From: Roseibium sp.
GTDB lineage: Bacteria > Pseudomonadota > Alphaproteobacteria > Rhizobiales > Stappiaceae
Length of the DNA stretch: 64,000 bases
Direction of reading: 5' to 3'
Assembly (NCBI GenBank): GCA_017643925.1
Contig: JAEPML010000016.1
Coordinates: 59,886 to 123,885, forward strand
The notes beneath the pieces were generated by a model. It saw nothing but the letters and a program-made list of their open reading frames with translations. It made no database searches and was not told where the DNA came from. Positions 25,299-33,693 of the stretch are shown in pieces; the first letter of the stretch is position 1; each line of letters starts with the position of its first letter. The position numbers and the translations under genes are program-made.

Positions 25299-26348
25299 TC
25301 AGCCGAGGATCTTGCTGACAAGCCGGGCGGTATAATCGACCATCGGAATGACGCGGGCATAGTTGAGCCGTGTGGGTCCAATGACGCCAAGCACCCCGAC
25401 AATGCGCTGGTTGCTGTCCCGATAAGGGGAGACAACAAGCGAAGAACCCGACAGCGAAAACAGATTGTTTTCCGACCCGATGAAGATGCGCACACCGTCG
25501 CCTTTTTCGGCCAGGCCAAGCAGCTGGATCAGGTCTTTCTTGTTTTCCAGGTCGTCAAACAGCAGCCGGATGCGTTCCAGGTCTTCGGAGGCATCCAGGT
25601 CGGTCAGGAGGTTGGAGCGGCCCCTGACGATCAGCGTGCCCGGATCGTTTGCATTCTCACCGCTCCAGACGGCCAATCCTGCATTGATGACCTTCTGGCT
25701 CAGGAGATCCAGTTCCGCCTGGTCCGCGTCGCGGATGCGCTCCAGTTCCGAACGGATATCGGATATCGTCCGGCCCTGGATCTGGGCGTTGAGGTAATTG
25801 GTTGCTTCGACGAGCGCTGAAGACGGCAGTCCCGCAGGCAGGTCGATGATCCGGTTCTCGACCGAACCGTCTTCGGCAACAAGGACAGCCAGCGCCTTTT
25901 GCGGCTCGATACGGACAAATTCAATATGTTTCAGACGCATGTCCGACTTGTGCGTCAGCACGACGCCTGCGCCCATTGAAAGGCCGGACAGCATCTGGCT
26001 GGCTTCGGTCAGCACCTGCTCGGTTGAATTCGCCTTCTGCGACGCGCGCACCTGAACGTCGATCTGCTGTCGTTCATCCTGCGTGAGGTCTCCGACTTCC
26101 AGCAGGCTATCGACAAAGAAGCGTAGACCGATTTCGGTTGGCAGGCGCCCGGCGCTGGTATGCGGGGAATGTAGCAGTCCGAGATGCTCAAGGTCCGACA
26201 TGACATTGCGGACCGAGGCAGGCGACAGGGACATGGTCAGATTGCGCGAGACATTTCTGGAACCGACGGGTTCGCCTGTTTCCAGATAGGTATCGACAAT
26301 GGAGCGGAAAATTTCGCGGGATCTCTTGTCGAGGTCGCTGAGACTCAA
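25299..26348 (-). CDS. hrcA: Heat-inducible transcription repressor HrcA
   Basis: HrcA represses chaperone operons by binding CIRCE. The 349-residue protein has an N-terminal winged helix (LDKRSREIFRSIVDTYLETGEPVGSRNVSRNL), the SLSPASVRNVMSDLEHLGLLHSPHTSAGRLPTE segment, and a C-terminal GAF-like domain ending in RVIPMVDYTARLVSKIL. I place the start at TTG 26348, which has GGAGAAG eight bases upstream and gives the normal length; a frame reaching 26417 would add 23 atypical residues. It is divergent from rph, a conserved arrangement. grpE does not follow it here, and no CIRCE element was seen in the window. Confidence 0.93.
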   Translation of the reverse strand: MSLSDLDKRSREIFRSIVDTYLETGEPVGSRNVSRNLTMSLSPASVRNVMSDLEHLGLLHSPHTSAGRLPTEIGLRFFVDSLLEVGDLTQDERQQIDVQVRASQKANSTEQVLTEASQMLSGLSMGAGVVLTHKSDMRLKHIEFVRIEPQKALAVLVAEDGSVENRIIDLPAGLPSSALVEATNYLNAQIQGRTISDIRSELERIRDADQAELDLLSQKVINAGLAVWSGENANDPGTLIVRGRSNLLTDLDASEDLERIRLLFDDLENKKDLIQLLGLAEKGDGVRIFIGSENNLFSLSGSSLVVSPYRDSNQRIVGVLGVIGPTRLNYARVIPMVDYTARLVSKILG

Positions 26349-26531
26349 GGCATCTTCTCCGTGTGGCCGATCGCAAGTGCGGTCATAAACGTCCTGATAC
26401 TCAAGATATAGGCGCAAAATGGGCCCGGCGTGAAGCAGGGCCTTTACGCCGCATGAATTTGGGGTCTAAGAAGGCCGTCAGAATTAAGACAAACTGATGC
26501 TTCTCGGAAGAGTAGATCGAAAGGGATTTTC

Positions 26532-27245
26532 ATGCGTCCGTCAAAACGCGCTGCCGATGAACTGCGTGCCGTCACCCTGGAACGTGGTGTTTCCAAACAC
26601 GCGGAAGGCTCCTGCCTTGTTAAATTCGGCGACACGCACGTGTTGTGCATGGCAAGCCTGGAAGAGCGTGTGCCACCGTGGTTGCGTGGACAGAACCGCG
26701 GCTGGGTAACTGCCGAATATGGCATGTTGCCGCGCGCGACCGGCGATCGCATGCGCCGCGAGGCAAGCGCCGGCAAGCAGTCGGGCCGGACACAGGAAAT
26801 CCAGCGCCTGATCGGCCGCTCCCTGCGCGCAGTCGTTGACCTGGAAGCGCTTGGTGAAGTGCAGATCTCGGTCGACTGTGACGTAATCCAGGCTGACGGG
26901 GGCACCCGGACGGCGGCAATCACAGGTGCATGGGTTGCGCTGCGGGACTGCATCGAGTGGATGAAAGCTCGGGACATGGTGACCAAGGAAGTCCTGAAGG
27001 ACCATATTGCTGCGATCTCCTGTGGCATTCATGAAGGCACGCCGGTTCTTGATCTCGATTATGCGGAAGACAGCACGGCTGAAACCGATGCAAACTTTGT
27101 CATGACCGGTTCAGGCGGGATCGTCGAGATCCAGGGTACGGCTGAAGGCGCACCGTTCTCGGAAGAAGAATTCGGGCAGCTGCTCGGTCTTGCCAAGGCG
27201 GGCATTACGCGCCTCGTCGACCTGCAGAAAATGGCAATTCTTTAA
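26532..27245 (+). CDS. rph: Ribonuclease PH
   Basis: RNase PH is a phosphorolytic 3'-5' exonuclease that trims tRNA precursors. The 237-residue protein has the family N-terminus RPSKRAADELRAVTLERG, the phosphate-site region TAEYGMLPRATGDRMRREA, GRTQEIQRLIGRSLRAVVD, and CDVIQADGGTRTAAITGA. Length is normal. AAAGGG lies upstream of ATG 26532. It opens the closely packed rph-rdgB-hemW operon, 12 bases before rdgB. Confidence 0.97.
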   Translation: MRPSKRAADELRAVTLERGVSKHAEGSCLVKFGDTHVLCMASLEERVPPWLRGQNRGWVTAEYGMLPRATGDRMRREASAGKQSGRTQEIQRLIGRSLRAVVDLEALGEVQISVDCDVIQADGGTRTAAITGAWVALRDCIEWMKARDMVTKEVLKDHIAAISCGIHEGTPVLDLDYAEDSTAETDANFVMTGSGGIVEIQGTAEGAPFSEEEFGQLLGLAKAGITRLVDLQKMAIL

Positions 27246-27257
27246 GGGAAAACGGTC

Positions 27258-27896
27258 ATGGCGCATCGTAGACTGCAGCCCGGTAAGCTTGTTGTTGCAA
27301 GCCACAACAAGGGCAAGATCCGTGAAATCAACGAGCTGCTTGCGCCATTCGGGTTCGATGTCGTCTCCGCCGGTGAGCTCGACCTGCCGGAACCTGATGA
27401 GACCGGGCTGACATTTGAGGAAAATGCGGCGCTGAAGGCTGATGCCTCTGCGAGTGCTTCCGGGCTTCCAGCCCTGGCAGATGACAGCGGGTTTTGTGTG
27501 GAAGCCCTGGACAACGATCCAGGCATCTATTCGGCGCGCTGGGCGGGTCCGGACAAGGACTTCGCAATGGCAATGCGCACGATCGAGGAAAAACTTGCTT
27601 CGATTGGAGCCAATACGCCCGCACAGCGCCGCGGATCCTTCGTAGCCGTGCTTTGCCTTGCCTGGCCGGACGGTCACAAGGAGTACTTCCGCGGCGAGGT
27701 CGAGGGTCAGGTGGTTTGGCCGCCGCGTGGCACCCAGGGATTTGGCTATGATCCGATTTTCCAGCCGGACGGACACGAGCGGACGTTCGGCGAAATGTCG
27801 TCTGAGGAAAAACACGGCTGGTCCCGTGACACTGAGGCCCTGTCTCACAGGGCAAGGGCGTTTCAGCTGTTTGCATCAGGCTGTTTGGAAGGATAG
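27258..27896 (+). CDS. rdgB: Non-canonical purine NTP pyrophosphatase (dITP/XTP)
   Basis: RdgB hydrolyses dITP and XTP to keep deaminated purines out of DNA. The 212-residue Ham1-family protein has LVVASHNKGKIREI at the N-terminus, the substrate-binding TFEENAALKA and ADDSGFCVEALDNDPGIYSARWAG, and the C-terminal FGYDPIFQPDGHERTFGEM and SHRARAFQ. It sits between rph and hemW (5-base spacing), an order well conserved in alphaproteobacteria. Confidence 0.97.
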   Translation: MAHRRLQPGKLVVASHNKGKIREINELLAPFGFDVVSAGELDLPEPDETGLTFEENAALKADASASASGLPALADDSGFCVEALDNDPGIYSARWAGPDKDFAMAMRTIEEKLASIGANTPAQRRGSFVAVLCLAWPDGHKEYFRGEVEGQVVWPPRGTQGFGYDPIFQPDGHERTFGEMSSEEKHGWSRDTEALSHRARAFQLFASGCLEG

Positions 27897-27901
27897 GCGC
27901 G

Positions 27902-29062
27902 GTGTCGCAAGGGACATCTGACGGTGGCTTTGGCATTTATGTTCACTGGCCGTTTTGCGCGGCCAAATGCCCTTATTGCGACTTCAACTCCCATGTCCGG
28001 CACCAGCCGGTGGATCAGGAACGTTTTGCTGCGGCATTCGAGAAAGAGCTCTCTTATTTCGCCGATTTGACCGGGGGAAAGACAGTTCAGTCGATTTTCT
28101 TCGGTGGTGGCACGCCGTCGCTGATGGAACCGGCAACAGTGGCGCGCATTCTCGACAAGATTTCCGATTTGTGGACAGTCGAAGCCGATGCCGAGATCTC
28201 GCTGGAGGCCAACCCGTCCTCTGTCGAGGCGGGCAGGTTCAAAGGCTACCGGTCGGCAGGTGTGAACCGGGTGTCTCTCGGTGTGCAATCACTGATCGAC
28301 ATTGATCTTAAGTTGCTGGGCCGGTTGCACGACGCAAAGACGGCACGCTCGGCCATCGAGATTGCCCGTTCGACTTTTCCGCGCCTCTCGTTTGACCTGA
28401 TTTATGCCCGCCCGGACCAGACACCCGGCGGTTGGGAGCAGGAACTGAACGAGGCGATCGGACTGGCGGCGGACCATCTCTCGCTTTACCAGCTGACGAT
28501 CGAGGAAGGCACGCCATACTTTCAGCTCTACCACGCCGGAAAACTGAAAATACCGGACCCCGATCTTGGCGCTGAGTTGTATGAGCTCACGCAGGACGTA
28601 ACGGCGAAGGCGGGACTGCCAGCCTATGAAGTCTCAAATCATGCCAAGCCTGGAGCAGAATGCCGCCACAACCTGGTCTATTGGCGCTACGGGGACTATG
28701 TCGGCGTTGGCCCGGGTGCACACGGGCGCCTGACCGTGGGTGTCAATCGGCTGGCGACTTCCACGGAACGTCATCCGGAGACCTGGCTTGAGAATGTCGA
28801 GCAGTCCGGTCACGCGCTGATCGAAAATGCCGGCCTGAGCGAGGAAGAACAGGGCGACGAATATCTCCTGATGGGACTGCGTCTGACCGAGGGGATAGAT
28901 CTGAGCCGATACGAGAAATATGCCAACAGATCCATTGACCCCCGCCGGCTGAGTGACCTTCTCGAGCATAAAATGGTGGAGGAAATCGGGGAAAACCGCG
29001 TTCGGGCGACGCGGGAAGGCTTTTTTGTTCTGGATGCGGTTGTGGCGGACCTGGCGGCCTAG
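27902..29062 (+). CDS. hemW: Radical SAM heme chaperone HemW
   Basis: The 386-residue protein resembles oxygen-independent coproporphyrinogen III oxidase but belongs to the HemW subgroup. It has the cluster motif CAAKCPYC (CxxxCxxC) without the extra Cys of true HemN (phenylalanine-containing CDFNSH follows), then FFGGGTPSL, LEANPSSVE, GVQS and SNHAKPGAECRHNLVYWRYGDYVGVGPGAHG, plus a C-terminal HemN-type domain. The start is GTG 27902. HemW is thought to deliver heme to respiratory enzymes. It is the last gene of the rph-rdgB-hemW operon. Confidence 0.93.
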   Translation: MSQGTSDGGFGIYVHWPFCAAKCPYCDFNSHVRHQPVDQERFAAAFEKELSYFADLTGGKTVQSIFFGGGTPSLMEPATVARILDKISDLWTVEADAEISLEANPSSVEAGRFKGYRSAGVNRVSLGVQSLIDIDLKLLGRLHDAKTARSAIEIARSTFPRLSFDLIYARPDQTPGGWEQELNEAIGLAADHLSLYQLTIEEGTPYFQLYHAGKLKIPDPDLGAELYELTQDVTAKAGLPAYEVSNHAKPGAECRHNLVYWRYGDYVGVGPGAHGRLTVGVNRLATSTERHPETWLENVEQSGHALIENAGLSEEEQGDEYLLMGLRLTEGIDLSRYEKYANRSIDPRRLSDLLEHKMVEEIGENRVRATREGFFVLDAVVADLAA

Positions 29063-29236
29063 CGGTCCTCAAACCGCTTTATGAATTACCTCTACCAAAT
29101 TGATTTAAATACCGTATCTGATTTTGCGCTGCACATTGAAACGCCGCGAAAACGAGTTTGAGAATGATTTCGCGCGTTTATACTAGTAAAAAGGTATTAG
29201 ATACCACTATTGCAGGCCACCCGTTGCCTAGCTATC

Positions 29237-29253
29237 CTGCTGCGTTGCAACAG
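29237..29253. promoter_or_regulatory. TGC-rich element upstream of the PHB depolymerase gene
   Basis: CTGCTGCGTTGCAACAG contains the palindrome GTTGCAAC inside CTG...CAG arms, about 90 bases before the proposed phaZ start. PhaR repressors of alphaproteobacterial PHB metabolism are known to bind TGC-rich sites, so this is a possible operator. The rest of 29,063-29,341 shows an AT-rich stretch (29,085-29,130) but no gene. Confidence 0.3.
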
Positions 29254-29341
29254 ATGGTGCAAATAAAAACGGGCCGCAAAAATGGTTTTCAAACTTGCCA
29301 AGGGGGTAGGCGGCGGCCTCATAAACGAGGGAGATGCGCCT

Positions 29342-30880
29342 TTGCCGTTTTATCACCTTTACGAGCTGAACCATGCTGCGATGGCGCCTTTCAGGGCCAT
29401 GGCGGACATGACGAGGCTATATTTTCAAAATCCTCTTAATCCGCTGACTCACACAAGCCTCGGTCGTTCGGTCGCAGCAGGATGCGAAGTGCTTGAGCGC
29501 ACCACGCGCCGCTACGGCAAACCGGAGTTCGGACTCAAGGAAACCTCGGTCGGTGGCGTCCGTGTTCCTGTCCGCGAGGAAATTGTTTGGAGCCGCGCAT
29601 TTTGTGACCTGGTCCGGTTTGAGCGCGGAGTGACATCCCATCGGAACGACCCAAAGATCCTGATCGTTTCTCCGATGTCGGGCCATTATGCGACCCTGTT
29701 GCGCGGCACGGTCGAAACCCTGATGCCGGATGCGGACGTTTACATCACCGACTGGATCGATGCCCGCATGGTTCCGATCCAGGAAGGCAAGTTCGATCTC
29801 GACGATTACATCGACTACATCATTTCGATGCTGCATTTCCTCGGGCCGGACACCCATGTTCTCGGTGTTTGCCAGCCATCCGTTCCTGTCCTGGCGGCCG
29901 TGGCCGTCATGGAAGATCGCGACGACCCCTATGTTCCGTCGACAATGACCCTGATGGGCGGGCCAATCGACACCCGTGTCGCGCCGACCGCAGTCAACGA
30001 TCTGGCGGTCTCCAAGGGGATCGACTGGTTCAAAAGCAATGTCGTCATGAAGGTGCCTTTCCCGCATCCGGGATTCATGCGGGACGTCTATCCCGGCTTC
30101 CTGCAGCTGTCCGGCTTCATGAGCATGAATCTGGACCGCCACGTGACGGCGCATCGCGATTTCTTCCAGCACTTGGTGGAAGGCGACGGCGACAGCGCCG
30201 AAAAACATCGCGACTTCTATGATGAATATCTTGCTGTCATGGATCTGACGGCGGAGTTCTACCTCCAGACCGTCGAAACCGTGTTCATCGACCACTCGCT
30301 GCCCAACGGAACGATGGTCCACAATGGCCGGCTGGTCGATTGTTCGAAAATCACCCGTACGGCCCTGCTGACCGTCGAGGGAGAGAAGGACGACATCACC
30401 GGTCGGGGTCAGACGAAGGCCGCGCATGACCTGTGCACCAGTTTGTCCGACGAGATGAAGGTTCACTACGAGCAACCGAATGTTGGCCACTACGGGGTCT
30501 TCAACGGGTCTCGCTGGCGCTCGGAAATCGCACCGCGCGTGATGGATTTCATTCGTTCCAATCGTCCGGGGACTCCAAAGAAGTCAGCCCCTAAGAAAGC
30601 GGCGGCCCCCAAGGCAAAGACGAAACCTGCTTCGAACTCGCTCGAGCAGATCCTGTTGCAGAAGCCCGAAGGCGCAGCGGACGATCTGAAAGCGATCAGC
30701 GGCGTGGGACCAAAGCTTGAAAAAGTGCTCAACGAGGCCGGGATCTTCCATTATTGGCAGATAGCGTCGCTCAAGAAGGCGCAGATCGATGCGCTGGACA
30801 GCAAACTCGAGTTCAGGGGCCGCATCGAGCGTGACAACTGGATCGAACAGGCACGGGACCTGTCGGAAACGGTGAGCTGA
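29342..30880 (+). CDS. phaZ: Intracellular polyhydroxybutyrate depolymerase with C-terminal helix-hairpin-helix tail
   Basis: The enzyme cleaves stored PHB granules. From TTG 29342 (GAGGGAG seven bases upstream) the protein has 512 residues and begins PFYHLYELNHAAMAPFRA, matching intracellular PhaZ N-termini. An ATG at 29282 would add 20 residues but has no ribosome-binding site. The core has SPMSGHYATLLRGTVETLMPDADVYITDW, nucleophile Cys in GVCQPSVPVLAAV, and late His in PNVGHYGVFNGSRWR. A Lys/Ala/Pro linker (about 415-445) leads to an extra domain of about 75 residues containing LKAISGVGPKLEKVLNEAGI, a helix-hairpin-helix motif not part of ordinary PhaZ. A strong terminator follows. Confidence 0.9.
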   Translation: MPFYHLYELNHAAMAPFRAMADMTRLYFQNPLNPLTHTSLGRSVAAGCEVLERTTRRYGKPEFGLKETSVGGVRVPVREEIVWSRAFCDLVRFERGVTSHRNDPKILIVSPMSGHYATLLRGTVETLMPDADVYITDWIDARMVPIQEGKFDLDDYIDYIISMLHFLGPDTHVLGVCQPSVPVLAAVAVMEDRDDPYVPSTMTLMGGPIDTRVAPTAVNDLAVSKGIDWFKSNVVMKVPFPHPGFMRDVYPGFLQLSGFMSMNLDRHVTAHRDFFQHLVEGDGDSAEKHRDFYDEYLAVMDLTAEFYLQTVETVFIDHSLPNGTMVHNGRLVDCSKITRTALLTVEGEKDDITGRGQTKAAHDLCTSLSDEMKVHYEQPNVGHYGVFNGSRWRSEIAPRVMDFIRSNRPGTPKKSAPKKAAAPKAKTKPASNSLEQILLQKPEGAADDLKAISGVGPKLEKVLNEAGIFHYWQIASLKKAQIDALDSKLEFRGRIERDNWIEQARDLSETVS

Positions 30881-30904
30881 AAATCGACCTTTCAATTGTT
30901 CCAC

Positions 30905-30947
30905 AAGGGGAAAACTTGAGCAGATGCATCAAGTTTTCCCCTTTTCG
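30905..30947 (+). terminator. Rho-independent terminator after phaZ
   Basis: GGGGAAAACTTGA / TCAAGTTTTCCCC is a perfect 13-bp stem with a loop of nine bases, followed by TTTTCGTTT, about 26 bases after the phaZ stop. Confidence 0.88.
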
Positions 30948-31019
30948 TTTGCATTGGTTGATTCTGGCCTGTTTGGTCAATAAAAGACCAGTTTCACGGT
31001 GCTCTTGGAGATTCGGATA

Positions 31020-31715
31020 GTGCTCAACATTTTCATCGGTTTTGATCCACGCGAAGCAGTTGCATACCATGTGTGTTCGAATTCGCTGGCGCGTCTCTCC
31101 AGCGAAGTGCTTGCGATCACGCCCCTCGCCCTGAAGAACCTGAAGTCCTATGAAGAAACGCACACGGACGGGTCAAACCATTTCATTTACAGCCGTTTTC
31201 TCATTCCGCACCTGATGAATTACAACGGCTGGGCGCTGTTCATGGACGGTGACATGATCGTCCGTGACGACATAGCCAAGCTGTTTGCAATGCGCGACGA
31301 AAGCAAGGCGGTCATGTGCGTTCATCATGACTACAAGACCAGGCAGACAACAAAATATCTTGGCTCGCGCAACGAAAACTATCCGCGCAAGAACTGGTCG
31401 AGCGTTGTGCTCTGGAACTGCGGCCATCCGGCAAACCGGAATGTAACGCCGGAATTCGTCATGAAATCGACGGGAGCCCAGCTGCACAGGTTCACTTGGC
31501 TCGACGATGACCTGGTCGGCGAGCTGCCGATCGAGTGGAACTGGCTGCCGGATGAATTTGGCGCCAACCCGGGTGCCAAGTTGCTGCACTTTACCCTCGG
31601 GACCCCCTGTTTCCACGAATATGCGAACTCGCCGATGGCAGCCGAATGGCACCGGGAAAAATTGCTTGCGAATTATTCCCTGCAACATGTGATCGACGGC
31701 CCGTTCGACGAATAA
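31020..31715 (+). CDS. Glycosyltransferase-like protein with DxD motif
   Basis: The 231-residue protein starts at GTG 31020 (GGAG upstream); a GTG at 30999 would add seven residues. It opens LNIFIGFDPREAVAYHVCSNSL, has SRFLIPHLMNYNGWALFMDGDMIVRDDIAKLF with a DGD metal-binding motif, and continues WSSVVLWNCGHPANR, WLDDDLVGELPIEWNWLP and LLHFTLGTPCFHEY. This is the layout of GT-A fold, family-8-like glycosyltransferases and of a conserved alphaproteobacterial protein with that fold. It has no signal peptide or membrane segment. Donor and acceptor are unknown. It is monocistronic between two terminators. Confidence 0.8.
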   Translation: MLNIFIGFDPREAVAYHVCSNSLARLSSEVLAITPLALKNLKSYEETHTDGSNHFIYSRFLIPHLMNYNGWALFMDGDMIVRDDIAKLFAMRDESKAVMCVHHDYKTRQTTKYLGSRNENYPRKNWSSVVLWNCGHPANRNVTPEFVMKSTGAQLHRFTWLDDDLVGELPIEWNWLPDEFGANPGAKLLHFTLGTPCFHEYANSPMAAEWHREKLLANYSLQHVIDGPFDE

Positions 31716-31745
31716 GCTCAAAAAATACTTCAAAAACAACAATAT

Positions 31746-31784
31746 AGGCTCGGCGGGTGACAATCCGGACCGGGCCTTTTTCTT
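31746..31784 (+). terminator. Rho-independent terminator after the glycosyltransferase-like gene
   Basis: GGCTCGG ... CCGGGCC forms a 7-bp stem (one G-T pair), with an inner CCGG pairing possible, followed by TTTTTCTTT, 30 bases after the stop. Confidence 0.7.
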
Positions 31785-31862
31785 TGCGATGTCTGTGTTC
31801 CAGATCACAAATCCTTGAAGCAGACGCCGACAATCCCCACCTCAATAACGTGGATGTCTTAA

Positions 31863-32303
31863 ATGGATAGGAAGATGACGACGACCAAAAGTTGCATGAT
31901 TAAACCTGCCTGGACGCCTGCGACCATCGGTTTGATGGTGCTGGGTTTTGTGGTTTTCTGGCCGCTTGGCCTCGCCATGCTCGCCTACATTCTTTGGGGT
32001 GACCGCTTCGAGGGCCTCGCCCGCGATGCAAAGGATCAGTGGCGGGGCAGCCCGCTGAAGGGAGCATTCGATCAGATGTCAAATACCGCCGGTTATGCCC
32101 GTACAGGCAATGTTGCGTTCGATGATTACCGTGAGCGCGAATTGAAGCGTCTTGAAGAAGAGCGTGCCAAGCTTGATGCCATGCGCGCTGATTTCGACGA
32201 TTTCCTCCGGGAACTGCGCCGTGCGCGTGACCAGGAAGAGTTTGATCGCTTCATGGCCAACCGGGGCCGCACGTCAGGTGGCAGCGAGAGCGCACCGGCG
32301 TAA
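31863..32303 (+). CDS. DUF2852 membrane protein
   Basis: The 146-residue protein has one or two N-terminal membrane segments (WTPATIGLMVLGFVVFWPLGLAMLAYILWGDRF, residues about 17-47). A charged cytoplasmic helix (about 100-135) has ERELKRLEEERAKLDAMRADFDDFLRELRRA, a probable coiled coil. This matches DUF2852, common in Rhizobiales; function is unknown. The start could be ATG 31863 or ATG 31875. A hairpin terminator follows. Confidence 0.82.
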   Translation: MDRKMTTTKSCMIKPAWTPATIGLMVLGFVVFWPLGLAMLAYILWGDRFEGLARDAKDQWRGSPLKGAFDQMSNTAGYARTGNVAFDDYRERELKRLEEERAKLDAMRADFDDFLRELRRARDQEEFDRFMANRGRTSGGSESAPA

Positions 32304-32343
32304 GGGGTATCCTCCCAGCCCCGTCCCCGACGGCCAGACCGAG

Positions 32344-32370
32344 AGCGGCGCCCTGAAAAGCGCCGCTTTC
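32344..32370 (+). terminator. Hairpin terminator after the DUF2852 gene
   Basis: AGCGGCGC-CCTGAAAA-GCGCCGCT is a perfect 8-bp stem followed by TTCG, 40 bases past the stop. The T-run is short. Confidence 0.6.
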
Positions 32371-32438
32371 GTCCGTTTATTCCCCGTTGAATCTCCCCTA
32401 CACTCACCGGAAACGATTCGTCCGGATTGTAGCTGTCC

Positions 32439-33173
32439 ATGCCATTTCGCTTAAAAAAAGCGCTGCCCAATCACATTGATATTGAAACAGAAACGGATCC
32501 TGTCCGGATCCGGCTGAAGGCCAATCCACGTGCTCAACGCTATCTGCTGCGTCTTCCGGCGGATCGGTCGGGCCCGGTCCTGACCGTTCCAAGGGGTGGC
32601 GACCTTGAACGTGCTGAGAAATTTGCGCGCCAGCACATCGCCTGGCTGATCGAGCGGCTGCAGGACCGGCCGGACCACGTGGCGTTCCTGCCGGGGGCAA
32701 CCATTCCCTTTCGCGGGGAGGACCATGTCATCATTCCAACCGGCAAGTTGCGTGGCCTCGTGACCATCGGTCAGTCGGAAAATGGCAGTCCGGCGTTGTT
32801 CGTGCCCGGTGCGGACGATCATATCGCTCGCAAACTGACGTCCTGGTTCAAGGAGCAGGCACGCAAGGAGCTCCACGAAAGGGCCGAGTATCACGCTGCC
32901 AGAATAGGCAAGAAGATTGCCGCGATCAGCATTCGCGATACAACAAGCCGGTGGGGGTCTTGTGCTTCCAACGGTCGGCTGTCCTTTTCCTGGCGTCTGA
33001 TCCTCGCCCCACCCGAAATTCTCGATTATGTCGCGGCCCACGAAGTGGCGCATTTAAAGGAAATGAACCACTCCCCCCGTTTCTGGCGGCTGTGCGAACA
33101 ACTGGCGCCGCAGACGCCGGAAGCGCGCCTGTGGCTCAAGCAAAACGGCACGCATCTTCACGGGTTCGGCTAG
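32439..33173 (+). CDS. YgjP-type metal-dependent hydrolase (SprT/DUF45 family)
   Basis: The 244-residue protein has the zincin signature AAHEVAHLKEMNHSPRFW (HExxH and a third His), preceded by TTSRWGSCASNGRLSFSWRLILAPPEILDYV, diagnostic of the YgjP/DUF45 family. The N-terminal third is a beta-rich region with VRIRLKANPRAQRYLLRLP. No signal peptide is present, so it is cytoplasmic. The natural substrate is not established. It is monocistronic, 135 bases after the DUF2852 gene. Confidence 0.9.
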   Translation: MPFRLKKALPNHIDIETETDPVRIRLKANPRAQRYLLRLPADRSGPVLTVPRGGDLERAEKFARQHIAWLIERLQDRPDHVAFLPGATIPFRGEDHVIIPTGKLRGLVTIGQSENGSPALFVPGADDHIARKLTSWFKEQARKELHERAEYHAARIGKKIAAISIRDTTSRWGSCASNGRLSFSWRLILAPPEILDYVAAHEVAHLKEMNHSPRFWRLCEQLAPQTPEARLWLKQNGTHLHGFG

Positions 33174-33236
33174 AAATCCGGTTACAACGGATCGAAAATG
33201 TGGTTCGCTTTCCGGGAAACTTCTGGGAGGGCGGAA

Positions 33237-33671
33237 ATGAAAGCACAGTTAGTCAGAGCGACGGGCAGGGCAACACTGGTTGCCGCAACACTTTTCGGTC
33301 TGTTGATGCCGACCATCGCGGCCGCGGACAGTTGCTGGAACCACAACGGCTCCATCATGCGGCTGCAGGCCCAGGGAAACCAGCGCTGGCTGTCCTATGA
33401 AGTTCCCAGAAATGTTCTCAGAAACGCCGGTGTTCAGCGTGGAACCCTGCTGTTCAACGGCTTCAAGAACGGCAACTGGTACTCCGGCACCGCGCGGGTC
33501 TTCTCCAAGTACTGTCCGGGGAGTCCCTTGGAATACCACGTGGAAGGACCAGTGCGTGGCGACCAGCTCCAGGTAACGGTTCAGGGCACGCGGGAAGTCT
33601 ACAATCGTTGCCGCCCGACCGGCCGCTACACCACGGACACGCTGGTCTTCACCTATAGCCACGACTGCTGA
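33237..33671 (+). CDS. Small exported Cys-rich protein of unknown function
   Basis: The 144-residue protein has a signal peptide of about 30 residues ending PTIAAA. The mature domain of about 114 residues contains four Cys (in DSCWNHNGS, KYCPGSP, NRCRPTG and the C-terminal Cys), consistent with two disulfides. Repeated motifs such as NGSIMRL, RGTLLFNG and WYSGTARVFSKYC suggest a compact beta barrel. I do not recognise the family. ATG 33237 has GGAGGG upstream; the longer frame from 33198 would place non-signal residues in front. Its 3' end converges on the PBP gene, 22 bases away. Confidence 0.78.
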   Translation: MKAQLVRATGRATLVAATLFGLLMPTIAAADSCWNHNGSIMRLQAQGNQRWLSYEVPRNVLRNAGVQRGTLLFNGFKNGNWYSGTARVFSKYCPGSPLEYHVEGPVRGDQLQVTVQGTREVYNRCRPTGRYTTDTLVFTYSHDC

Positions 33672-33693
33672 AGCTTTTGGGCGGTTGATGCAA

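Noticed and set aside
26349..26531. CIRCE element expected near hrcA
   Set aside because: No TTAGCACTC-N9-GAGTGCTAA-like dyad is visible in the hrcA-rph spacer.
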